NCBI RefSeq assembly: GCF_025629245.1
Contig: NZ_JANZXN010000030.1
Location: 206,906 to 270,905, forward strand
Length of the DNA stretch: 64,000 nucleotides
Source: Natronobiforma cellulositropha
GTDB taxonomy: Archaea; Halobacteriota; Halobacteria; Halobacteriales; Natrialbaceae
Direction: 5' to 3'
Part shown: in pieces, positions 26,635 through 34,205 of the stretch
Layout: every line of letters begins with the position of its first letter
How positions within the stretch are numbered: position 1 is the first letter of the stretch
The notes under the pieces: model-generated
The model's database searches: none
What the model saw: the letters and a program-made list of their open reading frames with translations, nothing else
What the model was told of the DNA's origin: nothing
Program-made: the position numbers and the translations under genes

Positions 26635-27374
26635 CTCGTAGTCGGGTTCGGTACGTCTCGTGGGCTCGCGCCGTCGACGTGTCGCAGGAAGGTCTCGAGT
26701 AGCGGTTCGTCCATCGTTTCGAGGTCGCACTCGGCGATGAGGCTCCCGTCGGCGACGATCCCGACGCGCGTACAGATATCTTCGGCGACGTCGATGTTGT
26801 GCGTCGAGACGAAGACGGTGTTGCCGGCGGCGGCGTAGGCGACGAGCAGGCGTTTGACCTGTTCCTGGACGAGCGGATCGAGGTTCGCCACCGGTTCGTC
26901 GATGAAGACGACCTCGGGTTCGTGGACGAACGCCTGGGTGATCATCACCTTCTGTTGTTGCCCGCGCGAGAGTTCGGCGTGGAGCGTATCGAGTTTACTC
27001 CGGAAGCCGAGGCGGTCGGCCCACACTTCGGTCCGCTCGGCGACCGCCTCGGGCTCGAGGCTGCGGACCTCGCCGACGAACGCGATGAACTCCCGGGGGG
27101 TGAGGAAACTCGGTGGCCGCTGTTGTTCGGGGACGATACCGATCCGTCGACGGGTCTCGAGCGGTGTCGCCGTCGGGTCGGTTCCGAGGACTCTCGCCTC
27201 GCCGCGGTCGGGACTCACCTGGCCCGTAAGAATCCGAATCGTCGTCGTCTTTCCTGCGCCGTTTGGCCCGAGAAAGCCGAACAGTTCCCCTCGAGACACG
27301 CTGAGACTCATCTCCGCCAGCGCGTCGACGGAACCGTACGACTTCGCGAGTCCGTCCGCCTCGATAGTGGCCAT
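26631..27374 (-). CDS. ABC-type exporter, ATP-binding subunit
   Basis: A 247-residue nucleotide-binding subunit. Motifs in order are Walker A GPNGAGKTTT (residue about 38), Q-loop region VPEQQRPPSFLT, signature LSRGQQQKV, Walker B VVFIDEPVANLDP and the H-loop VFVSTHNIDV. The signature reads LSRGQ instead of LSGGQ, a known tolerated variant. The start MATIEADGLAKSYGS (ATG 27372-27374) fits the family; the longer frame has no similarity upstream. It is coupled to the permease gene by an ATGA overlap and is first in the operon. Confidence 0.9.
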   Translation of the reverse strand: MATIEADGLAKSYGSVDALAEMSLSVSRGELFGFLGPNGAGKTTTIRILTGQVSPDRGEARVLGTDPTATPLETRRRIGIVPEQQRPPSFLTPREFIAFVGEVRSLEPEAVAERTEVWADRLGFRSKLDTLHAELSRGQQQKVMITQAFVHEPEVVFIDEPVANLDPLVQEQVKRLLVAYAAAGNTVFVSTHNIDVAEDICTRVGIVADGSLIAECDLETMDEPLLETFLRHVDGASPRDVPNPTTR

Positions 27375-27752
27375 CGAACGAGGCGACGTTCTCGTGGATT
27401 GGTAATAACTGTGCTGGCAGACGGTCCGATTCGGCGATGTCCTCGTCTGTATCCACTGGTTCTCGGCTCTCTGGCGAGTATCGTGTGTAGAGCCGATCCG
27501 ACCGGTGGGGGCGGATCTGGCAGCCACGGGACCGCACACCCCCGGACAGATGATATCGCATCATACAGTGTATGTCGGTGGTACACCCGTCCTCGCTGGC
27601 CCGGCCAGTCAGCGGCGTCTCACAGCCACCGGCGTACACTCTATGTTGCTATACAGTCTCCCGTCACACTCGTCCGCTTCCATACGTTCAGCGACGAACT
27701 ATATGATATTATTTGGAACAATTTTTATCGTACCCCATCGTAACTAACGGTG
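27375..27752. other. Divergent intergenic region
   Basis: No gene is visible. It holds the divergent promoters of the ABC operon and of the small gene at 27753. An AT-rich stretch at about 27700-27732 (TATATGATATTATTTGGAAC, then ATTTTTATCG) lies 20-50 nt upstream of the latter. Confidence 0.5.
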
Positions 27753-27989
27753 ATGGTCGAACCAACACTTCTCGAGGAAGGTGGCATCAGGGTCGTGAAA
27801 CTGTACGAGACGAATCGAGAAGTGGAGTGGGTCTCCTCGGTCGAGGCTGCCGTCGACGCGGTGAGCGAGACCGGATCCGGGGAGACGATCTGTGATCAGA
27901 TCGTCGCGAGCGACGGTACCGTCGTCTACGACTCCGACCGGAACCGACCGATCGACGAGTGGAAGGCGAGCCGCCTCGAGCACCGATAA
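27753..27989 (+). CDS. Small conserved haloarchaeal protein
   Basis: A 78-residue acidic protein of unknown function. Visible sequence is VEPTLLEEGGIRVVKLYETNREVEWVSSVEAAVDAVS, then ICDQIVASDGTVVYDSDRNRPIDEWKASRLEHR. The strong promoter-like AT-rich sequence about 30 nt upstream and the normal codon use support expression. A GTG one codon earlier (27750) is an alternative start. It converges with the cob(I)alamin adenosyltransferase gene. Confidence 0.7.
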   Translation: MVEPTLLEEGGIRVVKLYETNREVEWVSSVEAAVDAVSETGSGETICDQIVASDGTVVYDSDRNRPIDEWKASRLEHR

Positions 27990-28009
27990 CGTCTCACCGG
28001 TCTCCGGCG

Positions 28010-28744
28010 TCAGAACTCAGTTCCCCGACGTGCGCGCTGGCCAGCGTCGATCGGGTGTTTCTCCTTCGCGACGCTGGTGACGAGGTCCGCCCGCTCCTCG
28101 AGGTACGCCGGTCGCGTGTGGCTCCCCGAGAGGACGAGTTCGAGGTCGTCCGGTTTCGCGTCGACCACCGCGAGCACGTCGTCGTGGTCGAGCAATCCGC
28201 TATCTGCTGCGTAGAGTATCTCGTCGAGAATCAGCATGTGGACGCCCGTCTCCGGCGGTGCGTCGAGATCGATCGGTGCCGTGAGATCCGCCGCCGTGGC
28301 CCGCTCGAGCAGGTCGAACGTCCGTTCGAGACCCGCTTCGGCTTTCGCCCTGTGCTCGTTCTCGTCGCTGCCGTCGGCCATGCCGTGCCAGCCGTAGTGA
28401 CCCAGGTTCTCGTAACTGAACCCCGGGAGTGCGGCGATGGCGTTGTACTCCCCGCGGACGGCCTCGACGCTCGAGGCACCGCCTTTCATAAACTGGAGCA
28501 TGTGAACGCGGTAGCCGTGGCCGGCCGCTCGCAGCCCCATCCCCATCGTCGCCGTCGTCTTCCCTTTGCCATCGCCCCACCACACCTGGACGAGACCGAA
28601 CTCTTCGGGTGCTGCGGGTTCGATCGGCGCTGCTTCGGGTGTCCGTCCCTTTCCGGGCGTGTTCTCGAGGATGGCTGCCCGCTCGCTCGCCGTCTCGCTG
28701 TCGGTGGCCGTTCCTTCCGTCGGTGTCTCCGCTGGGTCGGTCAT
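28010..28744 (-). CDS. cobA: Cob(I)yrinic acid a,c-diamide adenosyltransferase
   Basis: A 244-residue CobA/CobO/BtuR-type adenosyltransferase that attaches the 5'-deoxyadenosyl group to the corrinoid cobalt. The P-loop is VWWGDGKGKTTATMGMGLRAAG (about residue 55), followed by HMLQFMKGG, a region with LILDEILYA (Walker B-like) and VLSGSHTRPAYLEERADLVT. The first about 45 residues are a low-complexity Thr/Glu/Ala-rich extension. The start at 28744 (MTDPAE) was chosen over an upstream in-frame Met for composition. With cobyric acid synthase nearby it marks a corrinoid locus. Confidence 0.93.
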   Translation of the reverse strand: MTDPAETPTEGTATDSETASERAAILENTPGKGRTPEAAPIEPAAPEEFGLVQVWWGDGKGKTTATMGMGLRAAGHGYRVHMLQFMKGGASSVEAVRGEYNAIAALPGFSYENLGHYGWHGMADGSDENEHRAKAEAGLERTFDLLERATAADLTAPIDLDAPPETGVHMLILDEILYAADSGLLDHDDVLAVVDAKPDDLELVLSGSHTRPAYLEERADLVTSVAKEKHPIDAGQRARRGTEF

Positions 28745-28862
28745 CGCTTCCTCGCTCGTGCGCCACACACTTCAGCCCACGCTCTCCGCTCGAGCACTCG
28801 CCGTCGAAAAATGAATACCGACTCGAGGCGCGTGTGTCGGTGCTTCCGATCCGTGTGACTGC

Positions 28863-29435
28863 TCACCTCGTCCCGGCGGCTGTCCCCGCTCGCATCTCGC
28901 TGCCGGCCGCGTAGGCGATGTACGCCGCGAAGATCGCCGTCAACACGCCGGAGACGACGTTGCTCCAGACGAGCCCGTCACTCGCCACGTCGAGACCCTC
29001 CATCGCGACGGTTCCCTCGAGCGCGAACGGCGCGACCAGGATCCACAGACCGAGCAGCGCCACGAGCGACATGACACCGGTGCTCGTCGGGTGGCTGCTG
29101 ACGATCCGGTAGTAGTTGTAGCCCGCGAGCAGGAAGATCGCCGCCCCGACCAGCACGTTGTTCCACAGCATCGACTCCATCACTTCGTAGACGAACGGCG
29201 AGATAGCGACCCACAGCCCGATCAGGGAGACGATCCCGCTCAGCCACTTCTGGCCCGACGGTTCTCCCTGTCCACGCCGCGTCTCCGGGTCGCCTGCACC
29301 GCCTCCACTCTGGGTCTCTGTCCCGTGCGCGTCCGTCCCGTGCGTATCGGTACTGTCCGTGTCCGCACCGATCTCCGGCTCTGGTTCCGTTCGTGATGCG
29401 CCTGCGTTTGGGTCGTCTGGTGGTGACTCACTCAT
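28863..29435 (-). CDS. SPW-repeat membrane protein
   Basis: A 190-residue protein. The first about 60 residues are a disordered acidic Thr/Asp/Gly segment, followed by four hydrophobic helices forming two SPW-type repeats. The first is WLSGIVSLIGLWVAISPFVYE with LWNNVLVGAAIFLLAGYNYYR. The second is GVMSLVALLGLWILVAPFALE with VWSNVVSGVLTAIFAAYIAYA. The family is widespread and its function is unknown. The start MSESPPDDPN (29435) is favoured by the acidic composition expected of haloarchaeal N-termini. Confidence 0.85.
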   Translation of the reverse strand: MSESPPDDPNAGASRTEPEPEIGADTDSTDTHGTDAHGTETQSGGGAGDPETRRGQGEPSGQKWLSGIVSLIGLWVAISPFVYEVMESMLWNNVLVGAAIFLLAGYNYYRIVSSHPTSTGVMSLVALLGLWILVAPFALEGTVAMEGLDVASDGLVWSNVVSGVLTAIFAAYIAYAAGSEMRAGTAAGTR

Positions 29436-29800
29436 GTCTATCGCCAGCGGTGCTTCCACCGATGTCCGGAAAAAGCGCGACGATTGTTTTGGCCACTCTC
29501 ACGGCCGCCCGCTCTCGCGTCCGTCTCAGAGTCCGTCTCGAGCGATACCAAAGGTCGTGTTTCTACGGCAGTCTCGAGTTACCGCTCACAGGGTGACAGA
29601 CTGTCTCTCTTCGAGCTACCGCGCTCTCACAGCCGTTCGCCGAGCCGATGGCTCGCCGGTTCGTTCGTGGTGCTGGATAGGTAAGATACGGTTACTCGGC
29701 CGGTGTTCGGCCACGCTGCTCTGGACGAGACGGGCCTGCGTTTTCCGCCTCCGGCGCCGTCACCAGCGTTCGACAGTCGGCTATCGCACTCGCCGCGTGG
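29436..29800. other. Intergenic region, no feature seen
   Basis: I see no gene, tRNA or repeat in these 365 bp. They separate the SPW gene from the GST gene and include the SPW promoter. Confidence 0.5.
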
Positions 29801-30760
29801 TCACTGTATGCCGCTCGACCCGGCGAGGGAGTCCCGGTCGTGCGGTGCCGTGAACGCCCGGTCCGGGCCGACCGGTACGAAGCCGGTTGGGTTGATGTCG
29901 GTGTGGCTGCGGTAGTAGTGTTCTTTGATGTGTTCTTCGTTCACCGTCGAGGCAATGCCCGGAAGCTGGTAGACGTCCCGCGTGAAGCCCCAGAGGTTCT
30001 CGTACTCGATCAGGCTTCGCACGTTGCACTTGAAGTGCGTGTGATAGACCGCGTCGAAGCGAACGAGCGTCGCGAACAGCCGGAGGTCGGCGAGTGTCAG
30101 CTGTTCACCGACGAGGAACCGCTGGTCCTCGAGTGTGCGCTCCCACCGGTCGAGCGCGTCGAACAGCTCCGTGGTGGCGTTCGCGTAGGCCGATTGCGTC
30201 TTCGCGAACCCTGCTCTGTACACTCCCGTGTTGACCGTCCGGTACAGGTCGTCGGCCGTCGAATCGATTTCGTCGCGGAGTTCCTCCGGATAGAGGTCGA
30301 CGTCCGCCCGGTCGCCGAAGGCGTCCGCGAACGTTCGCATGATCTCGATCGACTCGTTGTTCACGATCGTCTCCGTCTCCGTATCCCACAACACCGGCAC
30401 TGAAACCCGTCCGGTGTAGGAGGGATCGGCGGCGGTGTAGACCGACCGGAGGTACGAACTCCCGTTCTCAGTATCCGGCGTACACCCCGGCTTCTCCGGC
30501 GCGAACTCCCAGCCGTCGGTCCGTCTGTGGGGGTCGACGACGTCCATGGTGAGTTCGTCTTCCAGGCCGAGCAGTTTCCGGACCACGATGACACCGTGCG
30601 CCCAGGGACAGGCCCTGGAGACGTACAGGTGGTACCGTGTCGGGTCGGCGGGAAACGCGCTCGAGCCGATCGTCTCTCTGAACGTCGTCGGGTCACGCTC
30701 GCGGTCGCTCTCGTCCAGTTCCTCGTCCGTTCGCCAGTCGCCGTCGATCAATCGTCCCAT
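29801..30760 (-). CDS. Xi-class glutathione S-transferase / glutathionyl-hydroquinone reductase-like
   Basis: A 319-residue member of the xi-class GST family (YqjG/PcpF/ECM4 type), which reductively removes a thiol conjugate from hydroquinones. The catalytic Cys lies in SRACPWAHGVIVVRKLLGLE (about residue 50). NNESIEIMRTFADAF provides the thiol-binding Glu-Ser, and the C-terminal helical domain contains FLVGEQLTLADLRLFATLVRFD. Haloarchaea use gamma-glutamylcysteine rather than glutathione, so the thiol partner is probably different. It lies 59 bp after the DsbA-like gene at 30820, suggesting an operon with it and DoxX. Quinone chemistry fits the adjacent aromatic cluster. Confidence 0.87.
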   Translation of the reverse strand: MGRLIDGDWRTDEELDESDRERDPTTFRETIGSSAFPADPTRYHLYVSRACPWAHGVIVVRKLLGLEDELTMDVVDPHRRTDGWEFAPEKPGCTPDTENGSSYLRSVYTAADPSYTGRVSVPVLWDTETETIVNNESIEIMRTFADAFGDRADVDLYPEELRDEIDSTADDLYRTVNTGVYRAGFAKTQSAYANATTELFDALDRWERTLEDQRFLVGEQLTLADLRLFATLVRFDAVYHTHFKCNVRSLIEYENLWGFTRDVYQLPGIASTVNEEHIKEHYYRSHTDINPTGFVPVGPDRAFTAPHDRDSLAGSSGIQ

Positions 30761-30819
30761 GTGAGTAAAATCTGTGTATTCGTTCGCGCTTCTCGCGTCG
30801 GTTCCGTCGTCACCACGAT

Positions 30820-31632
30820 CTAGGTCGTCTTCCAGAAGTGCCCTGATCCACGCTCTCTCGACGTGAGCTGCCCGTCGGCTTCGAGTGACTCCAGGCGCTC
30901 GAGTGCACCCTCGCGGTCGAGTTCGTACAGTTCGGCGACCTCGCGTGTCGCGACCCGGCTGTGTGAGTCGACGAAGTCGACGAGGGCGGGCGGCTCCCGT
31001 TGTTCGAGCGATGGGTCGACGCGCTCGAGTGCCTGGGCGATCGAGTCGAACGACTGGAACCCGCGGAGCAGCTGGCGATCGTCACCGTTCTCGACCACGA
31101 AGGACGGGAAGGCGGTCGCCCGGTTGCGCCGTGTCCGTTTCATGTCCTGGCTGAACGCCTCCCGGGCCTGGGCGCTGTGGAGATCGGTCTCGAACTGTTC
31201 GACGTCGAGACCGACGTCTTCGGCCAGTTCGAGCAGGACCTCGGGCTGGTCGATCTGTCGACGTTCGGCCGCGAACGCTTCGCGGAGTCGTCGGAGGTAC
31301 CTGTTTGCCAGGGCTTCCTCTTGAAACCCTGCTGCCTTGTAGGCGATGCTGGCTGGGTAGCTCGAGTTCGGCGGGTTCTCGTACCAGACGTTCGCGTCGA
31401 CCGGCATTCCGTGTCGTCTGGCTGCCTCCTCCCAGTGTGGGGCGACGTCTACCGGGTCGGAGATGCCGTTCGCGCCGTCGTGGAACGTTTCGAAATCTTC
31501 GACGAGTCCGCCCATGACGAACTCGAGGTCGATCTGGTCGCCGTAGATCGCTCTGGTCCGTCGGATGACCGGCTCTGCGCCCCAGGACCACGTACAGAAC
31601 GGATCCGTAAAGCCGACGAGTGTGGTTGACAT
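30820..31632 (-). CDS. DsbA/FrnE-like thioredoxin-fold protein with C-terminal winged helix
   Basis: A 270-residue protein. Residues 1-about 205 form a FrnE/DsbA-type thioredoxin fold: VGFTDPFCTWSWGAEPVIRR with the active site Cys-Thr-Trp-Ser, then an inserted helical domain, and the cis-Pro region RATAFPSFVVENG. The second active-site Cys is replaced by Ser, leaving a monothiol. Residues about 210-270 form a winged helix (PPALVDFVDSHSRVATREVAELYELDREGALERLESL, wing SRERGSGHFWK). Its ATG directly abuts the DoxX stop codon. A paralogue with the same layout lies at 45553. The fusion suggests thiol-based gene regulation, which is inference. Confidence 0.8.
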   Translation of the reverse strand: MSTTLVGFTDPFCTWSWGAEPVIRRTRAIYGDQIDLEFVMGGLVEDFETFHDGANGISDPVDVAPHWEEAARRHGMPVDANVWYENPPNSSYPASIAYKAAGFQEEALANRYLRRLREAFAAERRQIDQPEVLLELAEDVGLDVEQFETDLHSAQAREAFSQDMKRTRRNRATAFPSFVVENGDDRQLLRGFQSFDSIAQALERVDPSLEQREPPALVDFVDSHSRVATREVAELYELDREGALERLESLEADGQLTSRERGSGHFWKTT

Positions 31633-32049
31633 TTACATCCCCACCCCGAGGGCGTACGGCCACTCGATGCCTGCAAGTGCGGCGAACACCAGCGCGACGC
31701 CTGCCAGACCCACGTTCTTCAGGAAGTGAATCTGCTCGTTCTGTTTGTCCATGCCCTCCGCGTTCCAGAAGTCGTGCATCACGGGCGTGATTCCGACGAG
31801 GAACGCCGCGATTGCGAGCGCACCGAACAGCGGGTACGCACCGACGAGAATCGAGACGACTCCACCCAGGAGGAGGAGACTCGACACCGGCACCGAGATG
31901 GACGCGAGCGGTGCGCCCTTGCTCTCGGCGTAGGCGACCGTCCCCTCGAGGTCGAGGAGGTTGCCGATCGCGAGGTAGCCGAGGATCGCGGCGAATGCGA
32001 TACGGCCGATCAGGAACAGCTCGCCGGTTGCGGCCGTTTCGAACGCCAT
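31633..32049 (-). CDS. DoxX family membrane protein
   Basis: A 138-residue DoxX/DoxD-type membrane protein with four hydrophobic helices (residues about 10-28, 50-68, 72-95 and 112-135). The family hallmark LFLIGRIAFAAILGYLAIGNL lies at the N-terminus, followed by VMHDFWNAEGMDKQNEQIHFLKNVGLAGVAL. Related proteins are subunits of thiosulfate:quinone oxidoreductase or belong to redox complexes with thioredoxin-like partners. It is the first gene of a tight unit: its TAA is followed immediately by the ATG of the DsbA-like gene. The start at 32049 follows family length. Confidence 0.85.
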   Translation of the reverse strand: MAFETAATGELFLIGRIAFAAILGYLAIGNLLDLEGTVAYAESKGAPLASISVPVSSLLLLGGVVSILVGAYPLFGALAIAAFLVGITPVMHDFWNAEGMDKQNEQIHFLKNVGLAGVALVFAALAGIEWPYALGVGM

Positions 32050-33073
32050 CAGCACGCACCTCCTGCGACGGTGGCGGCCGTGGTTAGTAACGTCCCTGCT
32101 GTCAGTTCGTGAGTTGCGTTCATCACACTCTCTCCTACGAACGGCCATTACTTATAGTTCAGACAACATGAACGATACCACGTATAGGCCTGGAAAGCAG
32201 ATGTACCGGGGTACACCACCTGTCCGCCCTTCACACCCAATAACCGGCACACGGCGGTACGATCGTGTCGTTGTTCGATCTACTGAATCACTTCGAACCA
32301 GGAATAAAACTATGGATAAATATACAGACTTGAAAATTGTGGTATCGAATCTATCATATCGTGGGCCGTCCGGCGCGTCGCCTGCGCTCTTCCATCGAGA
32401 CTCCCTGCGCTCGCCGTCGCTGGTCGGCCACGTCCCTCGTTCCGGTAGCGTCCATCGACGCGTTCGAGTACACCGACCGTTCGCCCCACGTGCGTGTGCG
32501 TTACATACTATCCTTGACCGGCGGTGGATTCGTCGACACTGCCGGCTGACGGCACCATCTCGTTATTGCTCGACGGCCGTTCTCCGAGAGCGGACACTGG
32601 AAGTTGATAAATGGAGCTGTCTATTCGAAAGGCACACTTATTGATATATCTACATCTTGCGGGTGGCACTCGCATCACCCTCTCTCACCTCGAGAGAGAA
32701 ACCAAGCCCCTGTCATCGGAGATCGTGGAGGAGCTATCGGCCTGGAATCTCTCTTTCCCGTCGACCACGCTTTTTCGACCACCTTGTTCGCTGGCATTCG
32801 TCAACCGGTTGTACCGGGTTCGTCGCCGTCACGTGATCGATCAATTCTCCCGGTACGAGCCAAACCTCTCCGTTCTACTGCGTATGTGGTACTTTTACAC
32901 TTTTGTCCCCGCCGTCGCCACTCGAGCGCTCCACCGGCGTCGTTCACCGGTTCCACCCGGACACCGGAACGCGCGGATGTGGCGCGCTCACCTGCGGCAT
33001 CGAGGGTGACGAGGAGGACGGGGCGGAGTCCCGGAGCGAAACGTTTCTGCTGGTGGGACCTGCTCCGGTAGGT
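32050..33073. other. 1-kb gene-free region between DoxX and the MBL hydrolase
   Basis: No convincing gene is visible; the open frames at 32114-33071 change composition part-way and match no family I know. The region holds the divergent doxX promoter, an AT-rich stretch at 32300-32360 and a possible operator at 32211-32225 (GTACACCACCTGTCC). It may contain the remains of a lost gene. Confidence 0.45.
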
Positions 33074-34066
33074 ATGGAACGAATCTCGTTGGCGAACGCC
33101 GCGTTCGAAGGCAACAACAACGCCTACCTCTTCGCGGACGGGCCGGAGACGGTGCTCGTCGATACGGGCGACTCGACGAACGCGACGGCGAGCGCGCTCG
33201 CTTCGGCGCTCGCCGACCACGGCGTGACGTTCGCCGACATCGACCGTATCTTCCTCACTCACTGGCACGGTGACCACTCCGGTCTCGCCGGAGAGATCCA
33301 GGCCGAGAGTGGCGCGTCCGTCCACGTCCACGCAGCGGACGCCCCGCTCGTCGAGTACGACGAGGAGACGGCCGTGCGGGCCGACCGGCTCAAACGCCAG
33401 CGGTTCGACGAGTGGGCGATCCCGGCCGAGAAACAGGAGCGCCTCTTCGAGCGGATCACGGGGTTCGACACGACGCGTCCCGTTCCCACCGTCACCACGT
33501 TCGAAGACGGCGACACGTTCTCGGTCAACGGCTCGGAACTCCGCGTCGTTCACGCGCCCGGACACGCCGCGGGAGCGTGCATCTTCGACGTGGCTGTCGA
33601 CGGCCGGCTCGAGGCGTTCACCGGTGACGCCTTGCTGCCGGTCTATACGCCGAACGTCGGTGGTGCAGACCTCCGCGTCGACCGCCCCCTTGAGAAGTAT
33701 CTCGGTGCGCTCGAGCACATCACCGACGCGGGCTACGACCGGGCCTGGCCCGGCCACCGAGACCCCATCGACGATCCGGCCGCTCGCGCCGAGTCCATCG
33801 CCCGCCACCACGAGACGCGCGCCTACCGCGTCCTCCAGGTGCTCCGTGAACACGGTCCCTCCAACGTCTGGCGCGTCAGTGGCGCCCTGTTCGGCGAACT
33901 CGAGGGCATCCACATCCTTCACGGTCCCGGCGAGGCGTTCGCACACCTCGATCACCTCGAGCGCGAGGGCGTGGTCAGCCGCGACGGGCAGGTCTACCGC
34001 CTCGAGCAGGGAGTCGCGTCGACGCTCGACGACCTCGACGAGGAGCGGTGGCCGCTGGTGTCATGA
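33074..34066 (+). CDS. MBL-fold metallo-hydrolase (LACTB2-like, with winged-helix tail)
   Basis: A 330-residue hydrolase. The metal-binding motif FLTHWHGDHSG (HxHxDH, about residue 62) is followed by His in VVHAPGHAAGAC, Asp in AFTGDALLP and a distal His in AWPGHRDPI, so the dinuclear site is complete. From about residue 245 a LACTB2-type winged-helix tail is visible (AYRVLQVLREHGPSNVWRVSGALFGEL). Relatives hydrolyse thioesters, RNA or lactones. It lies 139 bp upstream of the aryl-CoA ligase on the same strand, so a CoA-thioesterase role is attractive but unproven. The ATG at 33074 is the family start. Confidence 0.85.
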   Translation: MERISLANAAFEGNNNAYLFADGPETVLVDTGDSTNATASALASALADHGVTFADIDRIFLTHWHGDHSGLAGEIQAESGASVHVHAADAPLVEYDEETAVRADRLKRQRFDEWAIPAEKQERLFERITGFDTTRPVPTVTTFEDGDTFSVNGSELRVVHAPGHAAGACIFDVAVDGRLEAFTGDALLPVYTPNVGGADLRVDRPLEKYLGALEHITDAGYDRAWPGHRDPIDDPAARAESIARHHETRAYRVLQVLREHGPSNVWRVSGALFGELEGIHILHGPGEAFAHLDHLEREGVVSRDGQVYRLEQGVASTLDDLDEERWPLVS

Positions 34067-34074
34067 CATCCTCC

Positions 34075-34095
34075 CCGCCGTGAACGGCGGGACTC
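34075..34095. terminator. GC hairpin after the MBL hydrolase; possible IS200/IS605 end remnant
   Basis: CCGCCGTGAACGGCGG forms a perfect short stem, preceded by GACATCCTCC. Such CCTCCCCGCC...GGCGGGG hairpins recall the subterminal ends of IS200/IS605 (TnpB) elements in haloarchaea. No transposase gene is present, so it may simply be a terminator. Confidence 0.35.
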
Positions 34096-34133
34096 TCTCG
34101 CTGTAGGTCGGTGCACGTGCGGTGGTTCACCGG

Positions 34134-34175
34134 GGAACACCTGGTGTCCCATATCAAATCTGGTGACTTATAATT
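34134..34175 (+). promoter_or_regulatory. Operator-like palindrome and TATA box upstream of the aryl-CoA ligase
   Basis: GGAACACCTGGTGTCCC (34134-34150) is an inverted repeat with 8-bp arms around a central T and one mismatch. It lies about 15 bp before CTTATAATT (about 34167-34175), the probable TATA box, which is about 30 nt from the GTG start. The same ACACC/GGTGT arms occur upstream of other units of this cluster. Confidence 0.55.
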
Positions 34176-34205
34176 CACATTAAGAATAAGTGTGCTGTCG
34201 GTGTT

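Noticed and set aside
32611..33009. Possible winged-helix gene in the doxX-MBL gap
   Set aside because: Only the first 45 residues look protein-like; the rest is a shifted reading of GC-rich DNA, and no family match is apparent.
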